A DNA stretch of 64,000 bases from Gelatiniphilus marinus. Lineage in GTDB: Bacteria > Bacteroidota > Bacteroidia > Flavobacteriales > Flavobacteriaceae. The notes under the pieces were generated by a model that saw nothing but the letters and a program-made list of their open reading frames with translations, made no database searches and was not told the origin of the DNA. The translations under genes were made by a program, and so were the position numbers. The stretch is taken from the NCBI RefSeq assembly GCF_042678305.1, contig NZ_JBHUDT010000002.1. One strand, 5' to 3'. Shown here in pieces: positions 9,220 to 18,178 of the stretch (position 1 is its first letter; every line of letters starts with the position of its first letter).

Positions 9220-10167
9220 ATGAGTTTTTCAATATCTGTTGTTATTCCAGTCTTTAACGGCGAGCGTTTCATTAAAAAAGCCATCAATTCGGCAATAAGC
9301 CAACCTGAAGTTTCAGAAATTGTCGTGGTTAATGATGGCAGTATTGACAATACATTAGATATTGTTGAACAAATGCAGCAGCAATACCCAGTGATCAAAA
9401 TTTATCACCATAAAAACAAATTAAACAAAGGGCGCTCGGCCAGTAGAAATTTAGGTATAACAAACGCCACAGGACATTACATCGCTTTTTTGGATGCCGA
9501 CGATTTTTATCTGGATAACCGATTCAAAAACGATATAGAAATTTTTGAAAACAGTGTTAATATTGATGGTGTTTACAATGCCATAGGTGCTTTTTTTTAC
9601 AGGGAACCATCAAATTTCGAACAGAACAAACTCAAACTAACCACAGTTTCAGAACCAATAAATCCTGATGATTTATTTGAGGCTTTAACATCTTATAAAA
9701 AAGGTTATTTTTCAATTGATGGATTAACGGTTAAAAAATCGGTTTTTAATACCGTAGGCTATTTTACTGAATCGTTACAAGTTGCCGAGGACACCGAAAT
9801 GATCTACAAACTCGCATTGAAACATCAATTAAAATCAGGAATAATAGATAGGCCGGTGGCAATGCGCGGTGTACACGACGCCAATGTTTTCAATAATAAA
9901 AAGGTTTATGGCACCTTTACAACAAAAATGTTCGAATCACTTTTTGTTTGGGCAAACAAAGAACACATTTCCGTAAAAAAAATGGACAGCTTGCTCAACT
10001 TGTTATGGATACATAAATTTAAAGAAGAAAACGGATTATTACAGTATATAACGTATTGGTTTGCTTTATTTTTTAACAAACCAAAATATTTGTTTTCCAT
10101 TTTGAGTATCAAATACTTTCCGGTAATAAGGCTTAGAAAAAAACTTTTCCCGATTATTTATAAATAA
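9220..10167 (+). CDS. Glycosyltransferase family 2
   Basis: A 315-residue protein with a GT-A fold signature: SVVIPVFNGERFIKKAINS at the start, VVNDGSIDNT, and the metal-binding stretch FLDADDFYLD near residue 90. EDTEMIYKLALKH later in the protein is the usual acceptor-side motif. It is cytoplasmic and would add one sugar to the lipid-linked glycan. The 56-nt gap before it is among the larger ones in the locus. Donor and acceptor are unknown. Confidence 0.88.
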   Translation: MSFSISVVIPVFNGERFIKKAINSAISQPEVSEIVVVNDGSIDNTLDIVEQMQQQYPVIKIYHHKNKLNKGRSASRNLGITNATGHYIAFLDADDFYLDNRFKNDIEIFENSVNIDGVYNAIGAFFYREPSNFEQNKLKLTTVSEPINPDDLFEALTSYKKGYFSIDGLTVKKSVFNTVGYFTESLQVAEDTEMIYKLALKHQLKSGIIDRPVAMRGVHDANVFNNKKVYGTFTTKMFESLFVWANKEHISVKKMDSLLNLLWIHKFKEENGLLQYITYWFALFFNKPKYLFSILSIKYFPVIRLRKKLFPIIYK

Positions 10168-10175
10168 ATTATTGC

Positions 10176-11123
10176 ATGAAAATATCAGTGATTATACCAA
10201 CATTTAACCGGGGGAACCTAATCGGCGATACCTTACAAAGTATATTAAATCAAACCTATCCAAATTGGGAATGTATTGTGGTCGATGACGGGTCAACAGA
10301 CAATACCAACCAAGTTGTTAATAGTTTTATTGCCAAGGACGCCCGTTTTTCTTTTTATAAAAGGCCAGAAAACAGACTAAAAGGCGCCAATGCTTGTCGT
10401 AATTTTGGATTTGAAAAAAGTAAAGGAGACATTATAAACTGGTTGGATAGCGACGATTTATTTGCTTCAAATCATTTTGAAATTCATTTAGAACAACATA
10501 AAAGCAACGAGGTTGATTGCGTAGTGTCCAAAGCAAAAACATTCGAATTAAACCCAGAAGAAACTAGCGGTTTTTGGTCCAATATTATTCCAAAAAACGA
10601 GCCATGGAAAGATATGATTTGTGGCGTAATAAGTTGGGCAACACCAACGGTTACTTGGAAAAGAAATTCTTTAGAAAGTAAACCTTTTTGCGAAAAACTG
10701 CAAAGTTCGCAAGAATGGTTTTTTCACACCTCAATGCTGCTCAATAATGTTTCATTTAAAACAATCGATATCAATACCATCTTTGTTAGACGCCACGAAG
10801 AAAGAATAGGAAAAAGTGAAAGCCCTCAAAAATTTTTGTCCAGATTTAGCTCAAGGTTAACGATATATAAATCTTTAAAAAGTGATAAGAAACTAAATAA
10901 TCATTTAGAATTCCATTTGTTTCGAGTGATGTTAAATACATTAAAAAAATCCGCTTTTCACGGATACTTAAGTAATGTGTTTTTAATGTCGTTTCCATTA
11001 TTAAGGTATGGGATAAATTCGATATATTGGAAACCCTTATACAGGGCCATTCTATTTGGGACACCTGTGTACTTTATTTTTAAAAAGGGAGAAACTTTTT
11101 TTAAACTTGAAGAACACGTTTAA
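10176..11123 (+). CDS. Glycosyltransferase family 2
   Basis: A 315-residue GT-A type enzyme. Visible motifs are ISVIIPTFNRGNLIGDTLQS at the N-terminus, VVDDGSTDNT and the metal site NWLDSDDLF. It has the same length as the preceding glycosyltransferase but a different sequence, so it is not an obvious recent duplicate. It lies 8 nt downstream of that gene in the polysaccharide locus. Donor and acceptor sugars cannot be deduced. Confidence 0.88.
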   Translation: MKISVIIPTFNRGNLIGDTLQSILNQTYPNWECIVVDDGSTDNTNQVVNSFIAKDARFSFYKRPENRLKGANACRNFGFEKSKGDIINWLDSDDLFASNHFEIHLEQHKSNEVDCVVSKAKTFELNPEETSGFWSNIIPKNEPWKDMICGVISWATPTVTWKRNSLESKPFCEKLQSSQEWFFHTSMLLNNVSFKTIDINTIFVRRHEERIGKSESPQKFLSRFSSRLTIYKSLKSDKKLNNHLEFHLFRVMLNTLKKSAFHGYLSNVFLMSFPLLRYGINSIYWKPLYRAILFGTPVYFIFKKGETFFKLEEHV

Positions 11124-11161
11124 AATTTAATAGTAATCAATATTTGAATATAAAGTATAAA

Positions 11162-12415
11162 ATGAAAGTGCTGGTTTTATGTGAATCCCTGGACGAAAAC
11201 GATAGTAGCGGCACCAAAGGACGTGTGGGTTTGCTGAAAAGTTTTGTAAAAGCTGGATTTAGCGTAACCGCATTGCACTATTCTCAAAAAGACTTAGAAA
11301 TTGAAGGTGTTGAATGCATTTTGGTAAAAGAAAATAAAGCAAGTTTGTTATTTGTTTTAAGTAGAGTTCAACGCTTGGTTTTTAGATGGTTTAAAATTAA
11401 TATTAGCCCTACTGTCGATAAATTATTTGGTTTTTCTTTTGGTTTTTTTAGCGATGCTAAAAGTTTATCTAAAGCCGTTAAAAAGTTTAAACCAGATGAT
11501 TTTCAAATGATTTGGACATTAAGTAAAGGCGATAGTTACAGGTCTCATAAAGCGGTATTAACATTGCCCCAATGGCATAAAAAATGGTATGCATATGTGC
11601 ACGATCCTTACCCTCAACAACTATATCCGCGCCCGTATAATTTTGTGCCCCACGGTTACAGAAAAAAACGCTATTTTTTCAGGGCTATTACTCAAAAAGC
11701 TAAGCGTATAGTGTTTCCAAGCTTATTGCTCAAGGAGTGGATGCAAAGCTATTTTGTGGATGTAAAAGGTAAAAGTTTGATTATCCCACATCAACTCAGA
11801 AGCATTCCTTTCTCTAAAGAAGATTTGCCCAACTATTACAATACAGATAAATTTAATTTGCTGCATGCCGGTAGTTTACTGGATTTAAGAGACCCGAATC
11901 CCATAATAGAAGCTTATAAAGAATTTTTAAACAAAGTTCCAAAAGCAAAAAATGATTCTTCTTTATTGTTCATAGGAAAAGCATCCGTTTTTACCGGTTA
12001 TTTATTAAAACAGCAATCACAAATTCCACAAATATATTTAAGTAAAGATTATGTGCCTTTTAAAAGCGTTTATGCAATGCAACAATTGGCATCAATAAAT
12101 ATAATTTTGGAAGCAAAATCAGAAATCAGTCCGTTTTTACCAGGAAAGTTTCCACATTGTGCTGCATCCAATGCCCCCATATTTTTAATTGGTCCATATT
12201 ATAGTGAGTGTAAACGAATTTTAGGCGAAACGTATCCGTATCAATTTGATTTTGATGATGTTGATAAGCTTGCAAATGCTATGATAGATACTTATAAGAT
12301 TTGGCAAGATGATAAAGAAATGCTAAAACTTAATCGAAAAGATTTAATCCAGTATTTATCGGCAAATCACCTTAAAAAAGTTATAGATGAAACCTCTGAA
12401 AATTTAGTTGTTTAA
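11162..12415 (+). CDS. Glycosyltransferase, GT-B fold (GT4-like)
   Basis: A 417-residue protein with an N-terminal domain beginning MKVLVLCESLDENDSSGTKG and a C-terminal donor-binding half (FNLLHAGSLLDLRDPNPIIE, then PFLPGKFPHCAASNAPIF). This is GT-B architecture, close to GT4-type enzymes, although the E-x7-E motif is poorly kept. I chose the ATG at 11162 rather than a TTG 18 nt upstream, because MKVLVL is the usual start of the Rossmann-like strand. It overlaps the next gene by 1 nt (TAATG). Confidence 0.78.
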   Translation: MKVLVLCESLDENDSSGTKGRVGLLKSFVKAGFSVTALHYSQKDLEIEGVECILVKENKASLLFVLSRVQRLVFRWFKINISPTVDKLFGFSFGFFSDAKSLSKAVKKFKPDDFQMIWTLSKGDSYRSHKAVLTLPQWHKKWYAYVHDPYPQQLYPRPYNFVPHGYRKKRYFFRAITQKAKRIVFPSLLLKEWMQSYFVDVKGKSLIIPHQLRSIPFSKEDLPNYYNTDKFNLLHAGSLLDLRDPNPIIEAYKEFLNKVPKAKNDSSLLFIGKASVFTGYLLKQQSQIPQIYLSKDYVPFKSVYAMQQLASINIILEAKSEISPFLPGKFPHCAASNAPIFLIGPYYSECKRILGETYPYQFDFDDVDKLANAMIDTYKIWQDDKEMLKLNRKDLIQYLSANHLKKVIDETSENLVV

Positions 12416-13545
12416 TGAAGATTCTTATAGTTTCAATGCGCTCAATTCATACCATAAGGTGGGTGTCTCAATTAAAAGATAATGGGCACGAGGTATTTTA
12501 TTTCGATATATTAAACGGAGGTTATATAAAAGCATGGGATTGGGTAGAGCAGCATACCAATTGGCGCTATAAGTTTGGAAATTTTAAAGGGCGGGTATTT
12601 TTAAAAAAGCATTTTCCAAAAATTCACAAGCTTTTTGAAAATAATGCAGAAAAAGAATTTGAAATTGTTTTAGATAAATTCAAACCCGATGTGGTGCATA
12701 GCTTTGTAATGTATAGTTGTTGCGTGCCTATTTTAAAAAATATGCAGAAACATAAATATATTAAGTGGATATACTCGGCTTGGGGTAACGATTTGTATTT
12801 TTATCAAACCGTTCCTAAATATAAAAACGACATTGTTAAAACCTTGCCAAGGATAAATTATATGTTTGCAGATTGTAATCGTGATCTTAATTTAGCCAAG
12901 GTTTTAGGTTTTGAAGGCGAAACTTTGGGTAGTTTTCCCGGAGGCGGAGGTTATAATTTATCGGATTATAATCCATATATAAAAGCACTTAATAATAGAA
13001 ATATTATTTTAATAAAGGGTTACGAGCAACGTTTTGGAAAATGTTCGGTAGTGCTAAATGCGATCTCAAAAATAATTAAAAATTTAACTGATTATAAAGT
13101 AGTTGTTTTTGGTGCTGATTTAGAGTTGAAACAGTATTTAACCAAACATACGATAAGTGATAAAATTCAAATTTTAGATTATATGCCACACAAAAAGGTT
13201 CTGGAATTAATGGGGAAATCCATCATTTATATAGGAAACAGTGTTTCTGATGGGATGCCAAATACCTTGCTCGAAGCCATTATAATGGGCGCATTCCCAA
13301 TACAATCAAATCCTGGGGGCGCCACTGCCGAAATTATAAAGCATCAGGAAAACGGATTGTTAATTGGCGATGCCGAAAACACAGATCTAATTCAAGAATT
13401 AATTTTGCAAGCCATCAACAGTAAAAAAATGATTGAAAATGCATTTAATCATAATCAAAAACTAAAACATAATTTAGATTTTAAGGTGATTCAAAAACAA
13501 GTATTGCAAGCCTATAATCAAGTTGAAAATGAATTGACAAAATAA
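12415..13545 (+). CDS. Glycosyltransferase family 4
   Basis: A 376-residue GT-B enzyme. The N-terminal half starts KILIVSMRSIHTIRWVSQL. The C-terminal half has the GT4 nucleotide-sugar site GMPNTLLEAIIMGAFPIQSN, with the E-x7-E region followed by GGATAEIIKHQENGLLI. It overlaps both neighbours by 1 nt, so translation is probably coupled. It would add one sugar to the repeat unit on the cytoplasmic face. Confidence 0.87.
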   Translation: MKILIVSMRSIHTIRWVSQLKDNGHEVFYFDILNGGYIKAWDWVEQHTNWRYKFGNFKGRVFLKKHFPKIHKLFENNAEKEFEIVLDKFKPDVVHSFVMYSCCVPILKNMQKHKYIKWIYSAWGNDLYFYQTVPKYKNDIVKTLPRINYMFADCNRDLNLAKVLGFEGETLGSFPGGGGYNLSDYNPYIKALNNRNIILIKGYEQRFGKCSVVLNAISKIIKNLTDYKVVVFGADLELKQYLTKHTISDKIQILDYMPHKKVLELMGKSIIYIGNSVSDGMPNTLLEAIIMGAFPIQSNPGGATAEIIKHQENGLLIGDAENTDLIQELILQAINSKKMIENAFNHNQKLKHNLDFKVIQKQVLQAYNQVENELTK

Positions 13546-14627
13546 TGTTAGAAATTATTTTTCCATATCGAAATCGAGGTATTGAACGCGTAAAGAAATC
13601 GTTAGATGCTTTGGCTAATCAAACCAATAAAAATTTTTCAGTCCATTTTGTCGATTATGGATCCGATATCGAAACCGCTAAACAAGTTGAGGTATTAATA
13701 CAGAATTACAGCTTTGCAAAGTATCAATATCATCCAACCAACTTTCAGCCATGGAATAAATCCAGGGCTTTAAATACCGTTATTAAGCAACTAAAAGCAG
13801 GGTTTTGTTTTGTGGCAGATATCGATATGATTTTTCATCCCGAATTTGTTGCTCGTGCCATCACACTTCAAAAAGAAAATACAGCTACTTATTTTAAAGT
13901 GGGTTTTCTATCTGAAAACGAAACCAAATACACAAAACAATTCAATGCTTATTCCATAAATTTTGAAAGCACCCACGAAGCAACCGGCTTAACCATGTTT
14001 CCTGTAAAAGCATTGCATAAAATAAAAGGGTTCGATGAGTATTATCATTTTTGGGGTGCCGAAGACACCGATGTACATCTGCGTTTAAAAAACGATGGGT
14101 GTGAGATTGTTTTTTACGAAAAAGAAATTTTGCTATTGCACCAATGGCATAAAAGTTATCGAAGCAAAGAAACTAAAAAACTAACTTCAGATTTGCAGTT
14201 AAGCAATATCGTAAGGCTTAACCATCAGCACTTAAAGCACGCGGGTTTAAATAACACAACTATTGTAAATATAGAAAGATGGGGTGAACCGTTATCGCAA
14301 GAAGGTTATCAATTGTTGGAGAGCTTTTCTGGTAAATCAAAAATCATTTTAAATAAAAAAGAAACCATCAATCATTTATTGTTTTGCGAACTGCCAAAAG
14401 TCGATAAAACCATCACGCGTTTTATTATTGAAACTGATGATTTTCAGAATTCACTAAAGTATAAAATTAAAAAATTATTGGAAAAAAAAGTACCAAACTA
14501 CTACACCTTAAAAGCGGTTAACGATAAGTTGCTATTGCATATAATTTCCTTTTACAGAAACTATAATTACAACTGCAAAGTTATTGAATCTGCCCATAAA
14601 ATTGAACTAACCATTTGTAAACCTTGA
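13545..14627 (+). CDS. Glycosyltransferase family 2 with galactosyltransferase-like C-terminal part
   Basis: A 360-residue protein. The N-terminus (EIIFPYRNRGIERVKKSLDA) and the metal-binding segment FVADIDMIFHPEFV mark a GT-A enzyme. The stretch WGAEDTDVHLRLKNDG followed by LLHQWHK resembles the Glyco_transf_7C region of chondroitin-polymerase and galactosyltransferase types. Residues after about 270 are not recognised. It is the last glycosyltransferase before the nonulosonic acid genes, with a 63-nt gap after it. Confidence 0.83.
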   Translation: MLEIIFPYRNRGIERVKKSLDALANQTNKNFSVHFVDYGSDIETAKQVEVLIQNYSFAKYQYHPTNFQPWNKSRALNTVIKQLKAGFCFVADIDMIFHPEFVARAITLQKENTATYFKVGFLSENETKYTKQFNAYSINFESTHEATGLTMFPVKALHKIKGFDEYYHFWGAEDTDVHLRLKNDGCEIVFYEKEILLLHQWHKSYRSKETKKLTSDLQLSNIVRLNHQHLKHAGLNNTTIVNIERWGEPLSQEGYQLLESFSGKSKIILNKKETINHLLFCELPKVDKTITRFIIETDDFQNSLKYKIKKLLEKKVPNYYTLKAVNDKLLLHIISFYRNYNYNCKVIESAHKIELTICKP

Positions 14628-14690
14628 ACTTTTTTAATGGTTTTTAAGTAAGCGTTTGTACCGTAAAACCACATTAAATATTATATTTGG

Positions 14691-15698
14691 ATGATGGGAG
14701 TTTTTACAATAGCAGAAATTGGTCAAGCTCATAACGGGAGCATAGAAAAGCTACATAAATACATTGATGAAGTAGCAAAAACAAGGGTTGATGCCATAAA
14801 GTTTCAGACCCATATCGCCGATGCCGAAAGCAGCATTTATGAACCTTTTAGGGTAAAGTTTACCAATGAATACGCCACGAGATTCGACTATTGGAAAGCC
14901 ATGGAGTTTTCTGAAGAACAATGGATTGAAATAGGAAAGCACTGTAAAAAAGAAGGTTTAACCTTTATTAGCAGTCCGTTTAGCAATGCCGCCGTAGATG
15001 TGTTGGAGCGAGCCGAAATAGAGCAGTACAAAATTGGGAGTGGAGAAATTACTAATTTTTTACTATTAAAAAAGGTGGTTGATACAGGAAAACCAATTAT
15101 CATTTCAAGTGGCATGAGTTCGATTGAAGAGTTAAATAAAACGGTTGGTTTTTTAAAAAAACACGATGCCAATTTTTCTATTTTGCAATGCTCAACAAGC
15201 TATCCAACTACCCCTAAAAACTACGGATTAAATGTAATTAACGAACTAAAAGGACTTTACGGTGTACCCGTTGGGTTTTCTGATCATTCTGCAAAAATAG
15301 CAACTGGAATAGCTGCTGTGGCTTTAGGTGCAGAAATTTTAGAGTTTCACGTGGTTTTTAATAGAGATGAATTTGGGCCAGATGTTACCTCCTCGTTAAC
15401 CATTGATGAAGCTACCGAATTGGTTAAAAGCGTCAAGCAAATTCACGAAGCATTAAAACATCCTGTTGATAAAAAAGATAATAGCGCTTTTGCGGATTTA
15501 AAGCAAATTTTTGAAAAATCGCTGGCGGTAAACAAAGATTTAAAAAAAGGGCATATTATTACGTTTAACGATTTAGAAGCCAAAAAACCAAAAGGCTATG
15601 GCATCGATGCCTCAAAATATAAGTTGGTTTTAGGAAAAAAGATTAATAAAAATTTAAACCAATGGGATTTTTTAAATAAAACCGATGTAATCCTATGA
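14691..15698 (+). CDS. N-acetylneuraminate synthase family protein (NeuB-like)
   Basis: A 335-residue protein. The N-terminal TIM barrel has FTIAEIGQAHNG and YKIGSGEITNF, and QCSTSYPTTP follows. The C-terminal 60 residues form a SAF (antifreeze-like) domain (KSLAVNKDLKKGHIITFNDL). The family condenses phosphoenolpyruvate with a 6-carbon N-acetyl sugar to make a nonulosonic acid. Unlike textbook NeuB, the conserved AEIGxNHNG reads AEIGQAHNG, and EKH..GPDH reads EFHVVFNRDEFGPDV (about 217-231). The exact substrate is therefore open. The start is one of two adjacent ATGs. It overlaps the next gene by 4 nt. Confidence 0.85.
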   Translation: MMGVFTIAEIGQAHNGSIEKLHKYIDEVAKTRVDAIKFQTHIADAESSIYEPFRVKFTNEYATRFDYWKAMEFSEEQWIEIGKHCKKEGLTFISSPFSNAAVDVLERAEIEQYKIGSGEITNFLLLKKVVDTGKPIIISSGMSSIEELNKTVGFLKKHDANFSILQCSTSYPTTPKNYGLNVINELKGLYGVPVGFSDHSAKIATGIAAVALGAEILEFHVVFNRDEFGPDVTSSLTIDEATELVKSVKQIHEALKHPVDKKDNSAFADLKQIFEKSLAVNKDLKKGHIITFNDLEAKKPKGYGIDASKYKLVLGKKINKNLNQWDFLNKTDVIL

Positions 15699-16321
15699 AT
15701 CTAAAACAAATTGCCCAAAACACTTATTTAGAGTTTTCCAATTACGAAGGAAGCCAACATATTGCCAGTGAGTTTTCAATTTTTAAAACCTTGGAAATTA
15801 TTAAAAAAAACAATGTCAAAAACATTTTAGAAGTTGGCTTGGGCATTGGCACAATACCAAGCGCAGTAAGCACTTGTTTTGGTAACAACATCAATTACAC
15901 GGGAACCGAGGCAAACCCTTTTTGTTTGGAAAGTCTAAAGCGCAATTTAAGCTTTAAAAATATTAAAGTATATTCAAGTTTAAATCAGATTGACTTAAGC
16001 CAAAAACAAGAATTGGTTATTGTTGATGGAAAAGATGTGGAGCTAGGTAAAGTGTCAAAATTAATTTCAGAACATGGAATCATTATGATTGAAGGCGACC
16101 GAAAAAACCAACAAAATAAAATATATAGCATGTTTCCCAAAGCGCTTTTTGTACATTTAATAAGTAGTAAAAAAAACCATCCCAAAGGTGTTTTTGATAA
16201 CAATAGTTGGCAAGGTGGAATAAAAGTTTTTTTTATTAATCCAACACTAAAACAAAAATTATATTGGTTTAAAGAAAAAATGAACACAAAACGGGTTTAC
16301 CTAAACAGAAAATACCTTTAA
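15695..16321 (+). CDS. Class I methyltransferase-like protein
   Basis: A 208-residue protein with the SAM-binding motif NILEVGLGIGTIPSAVS near residue 45 and an acidic residue at the end of the next strand (YTGTEANPF). The later LVIVDGKDVELG resembles the DG segment of O-methyltransferases. It is embedded between the neuB-like and neuC-like genes and overlaps the former by 4 nt. A role in methylating the sugar or glycan is inferred from position only; the reaction is not known. Confidence 0.68.
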   Translation: MNLKQIAQNTYLEFSNYEGSQHIASEFSIFKTLEIIKKNNVKNILEVGLGIGTIPSAVSTCFGNNINYTGTEANPFCLESLKRNLSFKNIKVYSSLNQIDLSQKQELVIVDGKDVELGKVSKLISEHGIIMIEGDRKNQQNKIYSMFPKALFVHLISSKKNHPKGVFDNNSWQGGIKVFFINPTLKQKLYWFKEKMNTKRVYLNRKYL

Positions 16322-16323
16322 AA

Positions 16324-17478
16324 ATGAATCGTAAAATATGTGCAGTAATTACAGCACGACCATCATATAGCCGAGTAAAAACAGCATTACAGGCAATTAA
16401 AGACCACACTAAGTTGGAGTTACAATTAGTGGTTGCAGGCTCAGCATTGCTAGACAGATACGGCAACACCATAGATTTTATCGAAAAAGATGGTTTTACC
16501 ATTAACGAAAAAGTCTTTATGGTTTTAGAGGGCGAAAATAAAACAGCCATGGCAAAAACCACGGGTTTAGGTGTTATGGAGCTCGCCAATGTGTTTTACA
16601 ATTTGCAGCCCGATGCGGTCTTAACCATTGCCGATCGTTTTGAAACCATCGCCACTTCAATCGCTGCGGCCTATCAAAACATCCCTTTAGTACATTTGCA
16701 AGGTGGAGAGGTAACGGGTAATATCGATGAGAAAGTACGGCATGCCAATACAAAATTAGCCGATATTCATTTAGTGGCTTCAGAAGATGCAAAAAAACGC
16801 GTAGAGAAAATGGGCGAAAATCCAAATTGTGTTTTCAATACCGGTTGCCCATCCTTAGATATTGCTGCCCAAGTTTTAAAGGCCCCAAAACTGGATTTTA
16901 ACCCAATTGAAAAATACGGTGGCGTTGGCGGCAATATTTCTGCAAAGGGCGATTATTTAGTGGTTATGCAACACCCGGTTACCAACGAGTATAAAGCCGC
17001 TAGGGAAAATGTTTTGAAAACCTTAAGGGTTATTGACGATTTAAATATACCAACCTTTTGGTTTTGGCCTAATGTAGATGCCGGAGCAGACGGGACATCA
17101 AATGGCATCCGGTCTTATCGTGAAATCAATAAACCCAAAAACATCCATTTTTTTAAAAATATGGAATCTGTAGATTTTTTAAAACTGCTCGTCAACAGTA
17201 AATGCCTCGTTGGAAATAGCAGTGTGGGCATTCGGGAATGTTCGTTTTTAGGTGTACCTGTGGTTAATATCGGCACCCGACAAAACCGACGATTGCGAGG
17301 CGAAAATGTTATCGATATAGATTATAATGAAGATGCGATTAAAAACGCGATAAAATTACAATTAGCCAATCCAAAGAAGACTAAAAGCAATATTTACGGA
17401 AATGGAGATAGCGGTAAGAAAATAGCTGAGGTTTTAGCGAATACAGACCTGAACTTTCATAAAACCATCATGTATTAA
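16324..17478 (+). CDS. neuC: UDP-N-acetylglucosamine 2-epimerase, hydrolysing (NeuC-like)
   Basis: A 384-residue GT-B-like epimerase. It begins RKICAVITARPSYSRVKTAL and has VHLQGGEVTGNIDEKVRHAN (about 123-142), the family's substrate-binding stretch. GNSSVGIRECSFLGVPVVNI and RQNRRLRGENVI close the active site. NeuC converts UDP-GlcNAc to ManNAc and UDP, the first step toward N-acetylneuraminate. No dehydratase or aminotransferase for legionaminic or pseudaminic acid is present, which favours a sialic-acid-type route. The neuA-like gene follows after 1 nt. Confidence 0.88.
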   Translation: MNRKICAVITARPSYSRVKTALQAIKDHTKLELQLVVAGSALLDRYGNTIDFIEKDGFTINEKVFMVLEGENKTAMAKTTGLGVMELANVFYNLQPDAVLTIADRFETIATSIAAAYQNIPLVHLQGGEVTGNIDEKVRHANTKLADIHLVASEDAKKRVEKMGENPNCVFNTGCPSLDIAAQVLKAPKLDFNPIEKYGGVGGNISAKGDYLVVMQHPVTNEYKAARENVLKTLRVIDDLNIPTFWFWPNVDAGADGTSNGIRSYREINKPKNIHFFKNMESVDFLKLLVNSKCLVGNSSVGIRECSFLGVPVVNIGTRQNRRLRGENVIDIDYNEDAIKNAIKLQLANPKKTKSNIYGNGDSGKKIAEVLANTDLNFHKTIMY

Positions 17479-17479
17479 A

Positions 17480-18178
17480 ATGAAAATATTAGGGCTCATA
17501 CCAGCACGGGGTGGCAGTAAAGGTATTCCGAACAAAAATCGAAAGGTTTTAAACGGAAAACCCTTGTTGCAATATACAATTGAGGCTGCTTTAGGCTCTA
17601 AATTACTCAACCGGGTTGTGTTTTCTTCTGAAGATGAAACGCTTATCAAATTAGCTAAATCGTTGGGGGCGGAGGTGCCTTTTGTGCGTCCTTCAAATTT
17701 ATCAAATGATAATTCCGGTACGTTAGAAGTGGTGCAACACGCCATAAAAAACCTTAAAGAAAACGGTGATGATTTTGATGCCGTTTGCCTGCTTCAGGTA
17801 ACCAATCCGTTTAGGACTTCAGAGTTTATTGATGAGGCCATAAAAAAATTTAAAACTTCTGGTGCAGACACGCTGCTTTCGGTTTTAAAAGTACCGCATG
17901 AATACAATCCGCATTGGACGTTTAAAGTGTCTGAATCGGGACATTTAAAATTGGCTACGGGAGAAAAACAAATCATAAAAAGACGTCAAGATTTACCCGA
18001 TGTCTACTATCGAGATGGTGCCATTTATTTAATGAAAACAGATACCATTTTAAACCAAAACACACTTTACGGAAAAACGATTAGCTATATAGAATCCAAC
18101 CCCAAACGCCATATAAATATTGATACAGCCAAAGATTGGGAAAAAGCAGTAGAATTGTCAAAAAAACTTAACCTATAA
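17480..18178 (+). CDS. neuA: Acylneuraminate cytidylyltransferase (NeuA-like)
   Basis: A 232-residue nucleotidyltransferase. The N-terminal CTP-binding motif is IPARGGSKGIPNKN (about 7-20), followed by VVFSSEDETL and LLQVTNPFR. The C-terminal part has RRQDLPDVYYRDGAIYL, typical of CMP-sugar synthetases. The reaction is CTP plus a nonulosonic acid to the CMP-sugar, the donor form. With the NeuC- and NeuB-like genes it completes the activation pathway. Its stop overlaps the ATG of the amidotransferase gene by 1 nt. Confidence 0.9.
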   Translation: MKILGLIPARGGSKGIPNKNRKVLNGKPLLQYTIEAALGSKLLNRVVFSSEDETLIKLAKSLGAEVPFVRPSNLSNDNSGTLEVVQHAIKNLKENGDDFDAVCLLQVTNPFRTSEFIDEAIKKFKTSGADTLLSVLKVPHEYNPHWTFKVSESGHLKLATGEKQIIKRRQDLPDVYYRDGAIYLMKTDTILNQNTLYGKTISYIESNPKRHINIDTAKDWEKAVELSKKLNL

